A stretch of DNA of 64,000 nt from Acetobacter oeni (GTDB lineage: Bacteria > Pseudomonadota > Alphaproteobacteria > Acetobacterales > Acetobacteraceae). The notes under the pieces were generated by a model. It saw nothing but the letters and a program-made list of their open reading frames with translations. It had not been told where the DNA came from and made no database searches. The stretch covers positions 62,001-126,000 of the forward strand of contig NZ_WOTA01000003.1 of assembly GCF_011516825.1 (NCBI RefSeq). The letters are read 5' to 3'. Positions 17,101 to 25,120 of this stretch are shown piece by piece; the stretch's first letter is position 1, and each line of letters begins with the position of its first letter. The translations under genes were made by a program, and so were the position numbers.

Positions 17101-17496
17101 ATCGCCATGATTGGCGTCATTTTGCTGATCGGGATCGTCAAGAAAAATGCAATTCTCATGATCGATTTTGCATTGCATGCCGAGCGCGATGGCGGAATGA
17201 CACCCGATCAGGCAATTCGTGAGGCTTGTCTCAAACGTTTCCGTCCAATCCTGATGACGACGCTGGCGGCTGCTCTGGGTGCCGTGCCTCTGGTTATCGG
17301 CAACGGTTATGGTGCGGAACTCCGGCGCCCACTTGGTATTGCCGTTGTCGGTGGTCTTGCGATGAGTCAGTTACTGACACTGTATTCAACGCCGGTCGTT
17401 TATCTGTTTATGGAGGCGATGCGTCGCCGGATGAAAAACTGGCTTCCTCGTATGACAGGGAAATCCGGAATTAGCCGGGCGTCTCTGACGAAGTAG
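14185..17496 (+). CDS. RND-family multidrug efflux permease (AcrB/MdtC-like)
   Basis: An inner-membrane proton-driven pump subunit of 1103 residues. The N-terminus (FILRPVATILIAIAFVFAG) is the first helix, followed by the porter domain, then helices with the proton-relay aspartates in TGFVVDDAIVVVENVARHME. The C-terminal helices include LLIGIVKKNAILMIDFALHA with the conserved Lys-Asn. The pump normally works with a periplasmic adaptor and an outer membrane channel, but neither gene is adjacent. Residues about 783-840 form a Ser/Gly/Ala-rich stretch that the usual porter domain lacks, placed before METVPL-like segment ETMVPLVSVADL. The start is GTG at 14185 with GGAAGG eight bases upstream. 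Confidence 0.9.
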   Translation: MNLCRVFILRPVATILIAIAFVFAGALSYRAMPVADLPNISVPVIYVIANQQGSSPQQMASAVTTPLERHLGNIAGLTQMTSDSTDTSAFILLFFDDDRDIDGAARDVQAALQAARQDMPHTLIENPQYYKANPSDNPIIVATLTSDTRPLISLRDFAETRLLPQLAGIRGVGWVQPEGSAKPAVRIEINPYALYKYGIGYEDIRSALASANANTPKGFIDSGGQRMLLATNDQARKAEQYRGLIVGYRNGRPIRLTDVAEVRDGPQNERQAAWFNGKPAVLAIIRPQPGANVIEVTDQIKAHAPHLQSILPADVKLTLAADMSLSIRAALVDTQFTLVISLILVVLVVLAFLRSPRSTLIPAITVPVSLAGSLGVMHMLGFSLDTLSLMALTIATGFVVDDAIVVVENVARHMEDGMSRMEAAIHGSREISFTVLSITISLIAVFMPLLLLSGTAGKIFYEFAMTLATAVTISFLLSMSLTPMMCAYLLEVHHGGPADQGSGLARLAHKGFDAIEAGLNFLLRVYMRSLDRTLRYRWLVLATLPLSVIVTVAVIIFMPKTILPAEDIALLSGFVSADQTSSFTDVSRKTKQVVDAMGADPQVTSVVAFTGDDAANESEAFAVLRDKASRYETPEMIAARIQKRVEDIAGLDVHISNSGDVNGGGGRQHKGNYTYVFESDSAEAIYTWVPRLEEALRHSPVLTDVSTNVHNAGSALHVDIQRDTAARYLITPQLIGNALFDAYGQRTASSISTSLTTYYVVMETAKRYRQNPEVLNTMWVSTAGGSAGGGTVSNSIRVTLSQAAESTTAKLSQQSFRNQIANSLAGGAGASNGSAVSSSSETMVPLVSVADLNHRPTPLSISHESGFVSGSISFNLPSGKGINDAEAEIRRVAITIHMPDTIRGGFSGRAADFSKAMFNEVLVFIAALATMYVTLGILYESYIHPLTILSTLPSAAVGAVLALWLSGQSFSLIAMIGVILLIGIVKKNAILMIDFALHAERDGGMTPDQAIREACLKRFRPILMTTLAAALGAVPLVIGNGYGAELRRPLGIAVVGGLAMSQLLTLYSTPVVYLFMEAMRRRMKNWLPRMTGKSGISRASLTK

Positions 17497-17506
17497 CAGA
17501 ATATTT

Positions 17507-17521
17507 ACGCGCAAGACGCGT
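17507..17521 (+). terminator. Possible weak terminator after the RND gene
   Basis: ACGCG-CAAGA-CGCGT is a short 5-bp stem, 11 bases after the pump stop codon, followed by GTTTCAGTTTTTCTC. The stem is short but GC-rich and the T-rich tract fits an intrinsic terminator. Confidence 0.45.
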
Positions 17522-17705
17522 GTTTCAGTTTTTCTCTGGTAAAACCATTTGAGTGTATGCTCCTGAATAATTATTAATATTTAACCTTGGCACCTCAGGC
17601 GCGCTTGCTTGTCTTAACATCCATCTCATGTATCAGTAGATATCTGGTCTGGTCGGAGGCTGTCTCCGCTCCAGAGCATATTAGATAAAGATAAGGACAG
17701 ATTTT

Positions 17706-17840
17706 ATGAGTAAGGATACCTGTACGACGGGAGGCTGTTGTGCTCCTAAAAAAGGCTGCTGCAGTTTGAAAAAAATTGTCGGGCTTGTTGTTTTTACGGG
17801 CATTGCAGGCCTTCTCTGGAAGAAATTCAGAAAATCCTGA
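17706..17840 (+). CDS. Cys-rich membrane miniprotein (44 residues)
   Basis: A 44-residue ORF with five cysteines in its first 19 residues (CTTGGCCAPKKGCC) and then a single hydrophobic helix (IVGLVVFTGIAGLLW) ending in a basic tail KKFRKS. The layout suggests a protein anchored in the inner membrane with a metal- or thiol-reactive head. The tail is strongly positive, so the head is probably periplasmic and the tail cytoplasmic, although the KK before the helix makes this uncertain. AAGGA lies eight bases before the ATG, a strong ribosome site, and codon use is ordinary. No family is recognised. It stands alone between two AT-rich intergenic stretches. Confidence 0.65.
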   Translation: MSKDTCTTGGCCAPKKGCCSLKKIVGLVVFTGIAGLLWKKFRKS

Positions 17841-18501
17841 GTAATCAGAAATAAATTGCATGAACTAAGAATCTCCTGTCCGCGTTGTTTTATGATGCCG
17901 CAGGCAGGGGAGTAATGAATTTCCCCGGGTCAGCCTTGATGAGAATATTTTTATAAATAAAATTTAATTGTAAATTCTTTGTGGTGGTTCTTCAGCACTT
18001 ATGAAGATTTGTATATATTTTTATTGTGCTGGAAAATTATTTTATCGGGGTCTGTCTGAGTAATATAAATTGTAATGTTGTGTTTTTCGCAGGCGTGGAT
18101 TTATGTTAAAAAATGTAATTTACATTAATAAAATACAGCAGATAAAAATTTTTACTGCAGGTCGGTTTCTGATTTGTAGAATAACGTAGCGCCTCTTTGC
18201 CTGAGCCACGTTTTGTTTTAATTAAGCCCGCATGAAGCGTACAATTTTTGTTGAGGATTTGCTCTTTAACCCGGAGATATTTTATCTGGTGTGTCTTGTT
18301 TTCCGTTTGTTTCATGTTCTTTTTTTGTCGTGATGTTATGATTTCTCCAGGTGCTGAAAAACATTTGTCTGGCCATGCCTTCGTTAGGTATTGCGTAAAA
18401 AGCTTCACGTGATTATTTGTTTTGGCGCAGCATTCTCAATGCCAATTTTTTTTTCGCGGCTAATGATTGCGTTGTATCGTTAAAATGTAACGGAGTTTAT
18501 C
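17841..18501. other. Long AT-rich non-coding region upstream of mucR
   Basis: About 660 bases visibly richer in A and T than the surrounding genes, with no good coding frame. It contains many T-A steps and runs such as TTTATAAATAAAATTTAATT near 17951. MucR-family proteins bind AT-rich DNA and repress their own genes, so this is a natural site for autoregulation. A small RNA is possible, but I see no proof. Confidence 0.5.
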
Positions 18502-18975
18502 ATGAGTGAGAGCAAGCCCGTTTCGCCGCTTCTTGAACTGACCGCAGAGATTGTCTCTGCGCATGTGGCAAACAATTCCTTTGCGGCTGATGGCCTTCCG
18601 GCCCTGATTCGCGATGTCTATGCCGCACTGGAGGCGGCAGGCCAGGCCGTGCCGGAGCCGGAAAAGCTTCAGCCGGCTGTTCCAATCAAGCGTTCTGTCT
18701 TTCCGGATTATATTGTGTGTCTGGAAGATGGTAAAAAACTGAAGATGCTGAAGCGTCATCTTCAGAGTGCCTATGGCATGACGCCAGATCAGTATCGTGA
18801 GCGCTGGGGATTGCCATCTGACTATCCTATGGTTGCGCCGAACTATGCGGAGAGGCGCTCAACGCTGGCGCGTGAGATCGGACTTGGCAGAAAAATCAGC
18901 GCGACCGCAGCGCCGGCCAGCGATACGGATGAGAGCGGAAGCGGCCGTCGGCGTGGTCGAAAGGCGCAGTCCTGA
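18502..18975 (+). CDS. mucR: MucR/Ros-family transcriptional regulator
   Basis: A 157-residue DNA-binding regulator. The N-terminal helical part (LLELTAEIVSAHVANNSFAA) mediates self-association in this family. The single prokaryotic zinc finger is VCLEDGKKLKMLKRHLQSAY, where the Cys and the His of KRHL are visible; one ligand position differs from classical C2H2. GMTPDQYRERWGLP follows, then a basic, flexible C-terminus. MucR/Ros proteins in alphaproteobacteria act as H-NS-like silencers of exopolysaccharide, motility and virulence genes. GGAG stands seven bases before the ATG. A hairpin after the gene (19038-19064) may end transcription. Confidence 0.92.
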   Translation: MSESKPVSPLLELTAEIVSAHVANNSFAADGLPALIRDVYAALEAAGQAVPEPEKLQPAVPIKRSVFPDYIVCLEDGKKLKMLKRHLQSAYGMTPDQYRERWGLPSDYPMVAPNYAERRSTLAREIGLGRKISATAAPASDTDESGSGRRRGRKAQS

Positions 18976-19037
18976 ATTGGTTGTGTCAGGCGTTCTGAAT
19001 GGAATTTGTCTGGCCAGAACTAACGGGTTGTCTGGTG

Positions 19038-19064
19038 CGTGGCGTGTCCTTCTGATGCGCCACG
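19038..19064 (+). terminator. Hairpin downstream of mucR
   Basis: CGTGGCG and CGCCACG form a perfect 7-bp stem with a 13-base loop about 60 bases after the mucR stop. There is no T-run, only AACATTAAATTTG, so this is a weak or Rho-assisted terminator candidate. Confidence 0.4.
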
Positions 19065-19137
19065 AACATTAAATTTGTAGTAAAGTTGAAGCTACTTTCA
19101 GTCGCGCCTAAAGGGCATAGCCGCAGGTTAATATATT

Positions 19138-20100
19138 ATGAGTTCTGGCGTTGATGCTGCGGTTGCTGCGGCGGAACTGAAGCGCCGACTGCGTCGATGG
19201 CGTGTCGGTGCCGTAGTGCTTTTTGGTGTGGCTGTAGCTGCTGTCAGTGCTGGTAGTCGGCAGTCTGGTATCTGGAATCACAATTCCCTGATGCGTCCTC
19301 ATCTGGTGAAGATACGGGTGAATGGCGTCATCGGCCCTGATGTGTCACGCTGGACAAAGGCTCTCGCAAAAGCGGAAAAAGAAGTCGCTGTTAAAGGACT
19401 CATTCTTGACATTGACAGTCCTGGCGGTTCGGTCACTGGGGGAGAAGAGCTCCATGATGCTATTGAACATTTTTCGAAATTAAAGCCGGTTGTCGCGACT
19501 ATGAGCGGGGTGGGCGCATCTGCGGGATATATGATCGCTCTTCCTGCTAGGCGGATATATGCTGAACGAAGTACATTGACCGGCTCAATAGGGGTCATCA
19601 TGGAAAGCCCCGATTTTTCCGGTCTGCTCGGAAAGATTGGCGTGAATGTGGATGAGCTTGTCTCCGGCCCACTCAAGGGGCAGCCCTCCCTGGTGAAGCC
19701 AATCTCTCCTGAAGGGCGCATCATGCTTCAGGGTGTGGTCAGTAATCTGTTCGATCAGTTCGTGGCGATGGTTGTTTCCGGTCGTCATATGCCGGAGGAA
19801 AAAGTTCGGTCACTGGCGGATGGTCGTCCTTACACAGGTCAGCAGGCGCTTTCTCTGGGCTTAATCGATGCTTTAGGTAGCCGGGATGATGCGGTTGACT
19901 GGCTTGGAAAAGTTTCTGACCTGAAGGGAGAGCCTTGCGTCGAAGCAATTGGAGAGGCGGCTCAGCGATTCTCTTTCCGTCGACGGCTGGCTGGTCTGTT
20001 TGGGGGGGCGCTGATGTCATGGCTCGGGCATGATTTTGCCGAAATTTTGCCACAGGATCCGATCCGCCTTGACGGCGCTGTTTCGATCTGGAAACCTTAG
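19138..20100 (+). CDS. sppA: Signal peptide peptidase, S49 family
   Basis: This 320-residue inner-membrane serine peptidase degrades cleaved signal peptides. A single N-terminal helix ([17 protein letters not shown]) anchors it with the catalytic domain in the periplasm. The S49 fold shows [20 protein letters not shown], the nucleophile Ser in [13 protein letters not shown] and the general-base Lys probably in [10 protein letters not shown]. It has the short SppA form with one protease domain. ihfB follows 19 bases later, a pairing common in alphaproteobacteria, so the two share a transcript. The ribosome site is weak (AGG with long spacing). Confidence 0.92.
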   Translation: MSSGVDAAVAAAELKRRLRRWRVGAVVLFGVAVAAVSAGSRQSGIWNHNSLMRPHLVKIRVNGVIGPDVSRWTKALAKAEKEVAVKGLILDIDSPGGSVTGGEELHDAIEHFSKLKPVVATMSGVGASAGYMIALPARRIYAERSTLTGSIGVIMESPDFSGLLGKIGVNVDELVSGPLKGQPSLVKPISPEGRIMLQGVVSNLFDQFVAMVVSGRHMPEEKVRSLADGRPYTGQQALSLGLIDALGSRDDAVDWLGKVSDLKGEPCVEAIGEAAQRFSFRRRLAGLFGGALMSWLGHDFAEILPQDPIRLDGAVSIWKP

Positions 20101-20119
20101 TGCCCGGCGAGGGGGCGCA

Positions 20120-20416
20120 ATGACCAGATCCGAACTCGTGGCTGAAATTGCGGCCGCTAATCCGCATTTGCTCGTCAGGGATGTGGAACTTATTGTTCAC
20201 ACTATTTTTGATGAGCTGACACAGGCGCTTTCTCGTGGAGATCGCGTTGAATTGCGAGGTTTTGGCGCTTTTACCGCAAAAAAAAGAAATGCGCGTGCGG
20301 GACGCAATCCCCGCACTGGTGCATCTGTATCCGTTGACGAAAAAGTCGTGCCTTTTTTTAAGGCTGGTAAAGAACTACGTGAGCGTGTCAATAATACTGA
20401 ACCTAAAGATGGATAG
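20120..20416 (+). CDS. ihfB: Integration host factor, beta subunit
   Basis: IHF is a sequence-specific DNA-bending dimer of the HU family. The 98-residue protein starts [18 protein letters not shown] and has the beta-arm segment [20 protein letters not shown] that clasps the minor groove. Length and motifs match the beta subunit; the alpha subunit is not in the window. The frame is open from 20030, but the ATG at 20120 with GAGGGGG upstream gives the correct N-terminus. It lies 19 bases after sppA and is probably co-transcribed with it. Confidence 0.93.
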   Translation: MTRSELVAEIAAANPHLLVRDVELIVHTIFDELTQALSRGDRVELRGFGAFTAKKRNARAGRNPRTGASVSVDEKVVPFFKAGKELRERVNNTEPKDG

Positions 20417-20645
20417 TTGACCATCTGGCTATTTCCAGTAAAAATATTGCGGCATCATCCGGCTCTCTTTAAAAGGTGACTGTGCGAAGCTTTAAATTTT
20501 ATTGCTTGTTTTAGATTGGCCTGGATACAGACAGAAAGGTATTGTGGGCAATCGACATATGATCCGGAATTTTGATGGGCTGAATTTAAATGGTTGCAGC
20601 TACACTTGGTGTGACATGCAGCAGTTTGGCTTGCCCGTTTTTCAA

Positions 20646-20936
20646 ATGGCGAATTTTTTTCGTGCAATAGTCGTTGCTTGTGCAGTGTGCCTTAGCCTGC
20701 AGACGCATTTCAGTAGTGCTCATGGGGCGCAAACTCACCATTCGAAAACCACTGCGCATCATCGTTATATGCTGCGCGGGTGTATGTCCGCAGGGCCGGT
20801 TATTGCCACACATGGGCGTAAGCTGCATACGATAGGCCGTCGGGGTAAGCTTATGGCTCCGGTTAATCGTGCGGTATATTATACGGACGCGCGACATTAT
20901 TGCATGCCGGGAAAACATACCCGGCGACATGGGTGA
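20646..20936 (+). CDS. Small exported basic His-rich protein (hypothetical)
   Basis: From the ATG at 20646 the ORF gives 96 residues beginning with a plausible signal peptide (FFRAIVVACAVCLSLQTHF, cleavage near SAHGA-QTH). The mature part is basic and rich in His, Tyr and Arg, with two cysteines (LRGCMSAG and YCMPGKHTRRHG). I recognise no domain. The ribosome site is weak, and the frame is also open upstream to 20502, so the start is uncertain. The region is not far from ihfB but has its own 230-base gap. A false ORF is possible; the signal peptide is the main support. Confidence 0.45.
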   Translation: MANFFRAIVVACAVCLSLQTHFSSAHGAQTHHSKTTAHHRYMLRGCMSAGPVIATHGRKLHTIGRRGKLMAPVNRAVYYTDARHYCMPGKHTRRHG

Positions 20937-21136
20937 TGCTTTTTTCTACATTTTTTGTTGCAGCTAAGCCCCAGACACCCACTCGCGAAGGTCTGACTTT
21001 CTGCTAGAGTGACGCTCCGGTGCATTTGCAGAGAGTGCGAATTTGCCGGAAGTTTTTGGGATGGGTTTTCAGACCTTATATTGTGCTGCGGGTCATACCG
21101 TCAGGATGACGATTCCCGCGCGGAACAGGGACCGAC

Positions 21137-22609
21137 ATGGCTATTTTGACTGAACAGCATCTCGCGGAGCAGGATCTGCCGACAAAAAGCGGCTCAATGA
21201 TTGTCCCGGTCATTCTGTCAGGCGGGTCCGGCACGCGGTTATGGCCGATGTCCCGTGCGAGTTTTCCGAAGCAGCTCTGGCCTTTGCTCAGTGAAAAATC
21301 GCTGTTGCAGGAAACGGCATTGCGTGCCCGGAAGCTCACTCCTGCTGCTCCTGTCATTGTTTGCAATGAGGAACACCGTTTTCTGATAGCCGAACAGCTT
21401 CGGGAGGCGGGGATCGAGTCTTCACGTATTTTGCTCGAACCGGTCGGGCGCAATTCCGCTCCTGCTATCGCTGCTGCTGCTCTTCTTGTAGCTGAAACTG
21501 ATCCGGATGCGGTTTTATGGCTTATGGCCGCCGACGCCGCGATGCTGAAGCCAGATGCTCTTGTGGCGGCGTTGCAAAGTGCTGTTGCCGGCGCTGAACA
21601 GGGTAAGGTGGTGACATTCGGGATGAAACCAACCCGTCCCGAAACCGGGTATGGTTACATTGAAGTTGGATCTGCTCTGCCGGATGTTGAAGGGGTGTTC
21701 AGTGTCAGGGCATTCCGTGAAAAGCCTGATGCAAAACAGGCGGAAGAGTTTCTGAAGGCAGGCGATTATCTTTGGAACTCCGGAATGTTTGTCTTTCGCG
21801 CTGATGTTTTGATCCGTGAAATGGAAGAGCATGCTCCGGATGTGATGGCCGGAGTGCGGGCGGCTTATGCCGCACGGCGTGGTGATCTGTTCTTTCAGCG
21901 CCTCGGCGGAGAGGAATTCCGGCGTATTCCTGATATTTCGATTGATTACGCTATCGCCGAGCGCAGTAGCAATATCGCAGTTGTGCCGGCAGACTTAGGC
22001 TGGTCCGATGTCGGAAGCTGGGATGCGTTGTGGGATATCAGCCCAAAAGATGCCGATGGAAATGTCGGAATCGGAGATGTGCTGATTGAGGATGCGAAAA
22101 ACTGTTACGTGAGGTCGGATAAATATCTGACGGCTGTAGCCGGTGTCGAAGGTGTTGTGGTTGTCGCAACAGATGATGCTGTTCTTGTTACTCATCGTGA
22201 CCGCGCTCAGGACGTCAAGAAAATCGTTGACCGTCTGAAAAAGGAAAAGCGGCCCGAGGCAGCGACGCATAATCGTTGCTACAGACCATGGGGTTTCTAC
22301 GAGAGTCTTATTCAGAACGATCGTTTTCAGGTTAAACGGATCGTTGTTCAGCCTGGTGAAAAACTTTCACTGCAAAAGCATTTTCATCGTGCTGAGCATT
22401 GGGTGGTTGTAGGCGGTGTTGCGCTGGTTACACGGGATGATGATAAGGTTCTGGTCCGTGAGAACGAGAGTATCTATCTGCCTCTCGGGTGCATTCATCG
22501 CATGGAGAACCCAGGCAAAATTCCTCTGACACTGATTGAAGTTCAGACCGGATCGTATCTTGGTGAAGATGATATCGTGCGGATTGAAGATACATATAAC
22601 AGAGCGTGA
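21137..22609 (+). CDS. manC: Mannose-1-phosphate guanylyltransferase / mannose-6-phosphate isomerase
   Basis: A bifunctional 490-residue enzyme making GDP-mannose, the donor for exopolysaccharide and lipopolysaccharide mannose, and possibly supplying mannose-6-phosphate. The N-terminal nucleotidyltransferase has VILSGGSGTRLWPMSRASFP and FREKPDAKQAEEFL. The C-terminal cupin isomerase domain (about 360-480) has RPWGFYESLIQNDRFQVKRI and LSLQKHFHRAEHWVVVGG with the metal-binding His/Gln. Both domains are intact. AGGGA precedes the ATG at 21137. No other polysaccharide genes are next to it; a hairpin at 22619-22641 follows. Confidence 0.94.
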   Translation: MAILTEQHLAEQDLPTKSGSMIVPVILSGGSGTRLWPMSRASFPKQLWPLLSEKSLLQETALRARKLTPAAPVIVCNEEHRFLIAEQLREAGIESSRILLEPVGRNSAPAIAAAALLVAETDPDAVLWLMAADAAMLKPDALVAALQSAVAGAEQGKVVTFGMKPTRPETGYGYIEVGSALPDVEGVFSVRAFREKPDAKQAEEFLKAGDYLWNSGMFVFRADVLIREMEEHAPDVMAGVRAAYAARRGDLFFQRLGGEEFRRIPDISIDYAIAERSSNIAVVPADLGWSDVGSWDALWDISPKDADGNVGIGDVLIEDAKNCYVRSDKYLTAVAGVEGVVVVATDDAVLVTHRDRAQDVKKIVDRLKKEKRPEAATHNRCYRPWGFYESLIQNDRFQVKRIVVQPGEKLSLQKHFHRAEHWVVVGGVALVTRDDDKVLVRENESIYLPLGCIHRMENPGKIPLTLIEVQTGSYLGEDDIVRIEDTYNRA

Positions 22610-22618
22610 GTGTCTGAG

Positions 22619-22641
22619 GGGAGCGCACGTATAGCGCTCCC
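22619..22641 (+). terminator. Hairpin terminator candidate after manC
   Basis: GGGAGCGC-ACGTATA-GCGCTCCC is a perfect 8-bp GC-rich stem with a 7-base loop starting ten bases after the stop codon. It lacks a following T-run (GGAAAGGACATTTGC), so efficiency is uncertain. Confidence 0.55.
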
Positions 22642-22971
22642 GGAAAGGACATTTGCTCCGATCAGGAGCAGTCGAAAAGCCTCAGGTAAACCCTGCTATT
22701 GTGTTCTCGGGAAGCTTTATAAGCTAACTTTGTTTATATAGAGATGGCCAGTAAGCTACGTTATTGGTAAAATTCAGGAGCTACGGAAAACCCAATAGTT
22801 CAGAGGTGTGACGCACTGAGGCAGTTATACAGTTAAAAAATTAGCAGATATTGCCTGACCCCTGGCTTCTTATAGTTATGCCTGAGAAGCTAATAGCTAA
22901 TGCGGTATAGAAGACGTGGCCATGTTTAGCAGGCTCCACGTCTTCTATGCTGGTTGCGCAGGTATGATAAT
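22642..22971. other. Gene-free stretch between manC and lysR
   Basis: About 330 AT-leaning bases between two convergent genes, with no convincing ORF. It contains repeated AGCT-type words and the large inverted repeat at 22907-22948, annotated separately. No mobile element is recognised. Confidence 0.4.
22907..22948. repeat. Perfect 13-bp inverted repeat downstream of lysR
   Basis: ATAGAAGACGTGG and CCACGTCTTCTAT are perfect inverted copies separated by 16 bases, 24 bases beyond the lysR stop. Transcribed from the minus strand it would form a strong stem at the end of the lysR message, so a terminator or mRNA-end stabiliser is the simplest reading. There is no T-run on either side. Confidence 0.6.
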
Positions 22972-23856
22972 TTAACCGCGAAGACCCAGTTCACTGGTCA
23001 GGAAGTCACGAAAGACGGCCACGCGCTTCGAACTGCGCAGTTCTTCCGGGTAGACAAAGAATGCTTCGACGAGAGGTGGTTCGACATCAGGAAGAACCTT
23101 GATGAGATCCGGATATTCGGAAACAGCGTAACCGGGTACTGACCCGATGCCGAGACCGGCCTCGATAGCATCAGCCATGGCAACCATGCTGTTAACTTCA
23201 AGTCGGGCAGCCCGACGGCTTCCTTCAGGCAGGCCCGCTTCAAGGAGCCAGTTCACATGGGGAACCGGCGGATGATAACCGCCGAAAGCCACCAGATTAT
23301 GCGTGCCCAGATCATCCACTGTGGCGGGCTGTCCGTTCTCTTCGATGTAACGCGGGGATGCAAAAACGGCGAGGGGGAAATCTGCGAGGTGACGCTGGAT
23401 CAGATCGGGCTGTCGGGGCGCGTGCATGCGTACAGCGACGTCAGCTTCACGCATTCCCAGATCCAGATCATTATCTTCCAGGATCAGTGTAATCGCAATT
23501 TCCGGATTCTGCTCCATGAAGCGGTGCAGGCGCGGCACGAGCCAGCAACTTCCGAATCCGGTGGTTGTTGTCACCCGAAGGCGACCGGCAGCTTTCTCTT
23601 TGCTCTCGGTGAGCAAAGTCTGTGTCATCTCAAGTTTTGAGAAAACTTCACGAACCGTTTGATTCAGAGTTTCGCCCTGTTCGGTCAGGATCAGACCTCG
23701 GGCATGGCGGTGAAACAAAGGAACCTGAAGCACGTCTTCAAGCGCCGAAATCTGACGCGATACGGCTGACTGACTAAGGTTCAGAACATCACCAGCGTGG
23801 GTGAAAGAACCAGCCTCGGCAACCGCGTGGAATATCCTGAGCTTGTCCCAGTCCAC
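22972..23856 (-). CDS. LysR-family transcriptional regulator
   Basis: A 294-residue regulator: N-terminal winged HTH (FHAVAEAGSFTHAGDVLNLS, QSAVSRQISALEDVLQVPLF) and a C-terminal effector-binding domain. The start is GTG at 23856, with GGGAG seven bases upstream. It lies 78 bases downstream of trxB on the same strand, so co-transcription is possible. The inducer and targets are unknown. A regulator next to trxB may sense redox or thiol state, but that is inference. Confidence 0.88.
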   Translation of the reverse strand: MDWDKLRIFHAVAEAGSFTHAGDVLNLSQSAVSRQISALEDVLQVPLFHRHARGLILTEQGETLNQTVREVFSKLEMTQTLLTESKEKAAGRLRVTTTTGFGSCWLVPRLHRFMEQNPEIAITLILEDNDLDLGMREADVAVRMHAPRQPDLIQRHLADFPLAVFASPRYIEENGQPATVDDLGTHNLVAFGGYHPPVPHVNWLLEAGLPEGSRRAARLEVNSMVAMADAIEAGLGIGSVPGYAVSEYPDLIKVLPDVEPPLVEAFFVYPEELRSSKRVAVFRDFLTSELGLRG

Positions 23857-23934
23857 CCCAATCTCCCTGATCGTGTGAGCTACGCCATCCGGTATGGCGT
23901 CCTATGCGTGTGGTGCAAGAATTGTTAAGCTAGG

Positions 23935-24903
23935 TCAAGTATTCCAGCTTGACTTTGTAACAATTCTGCCAAGATACCGCTCCGCGTCCAGCGCAGCCAT
24001 GCACCCCGTGCCTGCCGCGGTTACCGCCTGCCGGTAAATTTTGTCCTGTACATCGCCTGCGGCGAACACGCCCGGGACTGAGGTCCGCGTCGTTCCGGGT
24101 TCAGTCATCACGTAGCCTTCGGCATCCAGCATCAGCTGGTCATGAAACAGACCCGTATTCGGTGAATGACCGATAGCGATAAAAACCCCGTCAACAGCCA
24201 GCGTGCTCATTGTTTCATTTAGCGTGTTGCAGAGTTGCAGTCCTGTCACCACTGCTGGCGCACCTTCGCTCAGGATATCTGCGACCACGGAGTTCCACAC
24301 GACAGATACCTTCGGATTAGCGAGGAGACGGTCCTGCAGGATTTTCTCTGCACGCAAAAAATCACGTCTGTGAATCAGAGTGACGTGTTCGGCGTGGTGG
24401 GTAAGATAAAGCGCTTCCTCGACAGCCGTGTTGCCACCACCCACGACAGCGACTTTTTTACCCCGGAAGAAAAAACCATCGCAGGTTGCGCATGCTGAAA
24501 CGCCGGCGCCCTGCAGCCGTTTTTCGCTAGGCAACCCAAGCCAGCGGGCCTGCGCCCCGGTAGCAATAACAACAGACCGGGCAAGCCAGATATCGCCTCC
24601 GTCCAGTTTCACCTGAAACGGTGAACCACTCCGGAAATCCACTTCGGTAACCAGGTCATGCAGAATTGTAGTGCCGACATGTTCGGCCTGAGCCGCCATC
24701 TGTTCCATAAGCCAGGGTCCCTGAATTGCTTCAGCAAAACCGGGATAATTCTCGACATCAGTGGTAATCATAAGCTGACCACCAGGCTGCATGCCGGCAA
24801 CAAGGACGGGTTTAAGATTTGCCCGGGCCGCATAGATCGCTGCCGTGTAACCAGCCGGGCCTGCGCCTATGATCAGAAGGTCCGTCGTCATTGTTTTACT
24901 CAT
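23935..24903 (-). CDS. trxB: Thioredoxin-disulfide reductase
   Basis: TrxB moves electrons from NADPH through FAD to thioredoxin. The 322-residue protein has the FAD motif LLIIGAGPAGYTAAIYAARA at the N-terminus, the redox pair in ACATCDGFFF (Cys138 and Cys141) and the NADPH motif VAVVGGGNTAVEEALYLTHH. The end contains FAAGDVQDKIYRQAVTAAG. All conserved sites are intact. The ATG at 24903 is preferred to the GTG two codons upstream; neither has a strong ribosome site. No thioredoxin gene is adjacent. The divergent neighbour is an Lrp-type regulator. Confidence 0.95.
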   Translation of the reverse strand: MSKTMTTDLLIIGAGPAGYTAAIYAARANLKPVLVAGMQPGGQLMITTDVENYPGFAEAIQGPWLMEQMAAQAEHVGTTILHDLVTEVDFRSGSPFQVKLDGGDIWLARSVVIATGAQARWLGLPSEKRLQGAGVSACATCDGFFFRGKKVAVVGGGNTAVEEALYLTHHAEHVTLIHRRDFLRAEKILQDRLLANPKVSVVWNSVVADILSEGAPAVVTGLQLCNTLNETMSTLAVDGVFIAIGHSPNTGLFHDQLMLDAEGYVMTEPGTTRTSVPGVFAAGDVQDKIYRQAVTAAGTGCMAALDAERYLGRIVTKSSWNT

Positions 24904-25120
24904 CGTCACCCGGGTCCGTCCCTGAACGCGGCCAGCACGCTGTGAAGCCTGAAATGAAATCGCTGGCGTCAGGTCGATATGGCGCCCCTGTCAGAGCGGG
25001 GCAACCCGCCGGCCTCTTTTCCGGCGCTCCCGGCTCCGGTTGTTTCTGCCGGGGCGGCCCTTTGCACAGCGATCCGGCTTCGTCTTATATCCACTCCGAA
25101 CCGGGCATGGAGAGGGCAGA

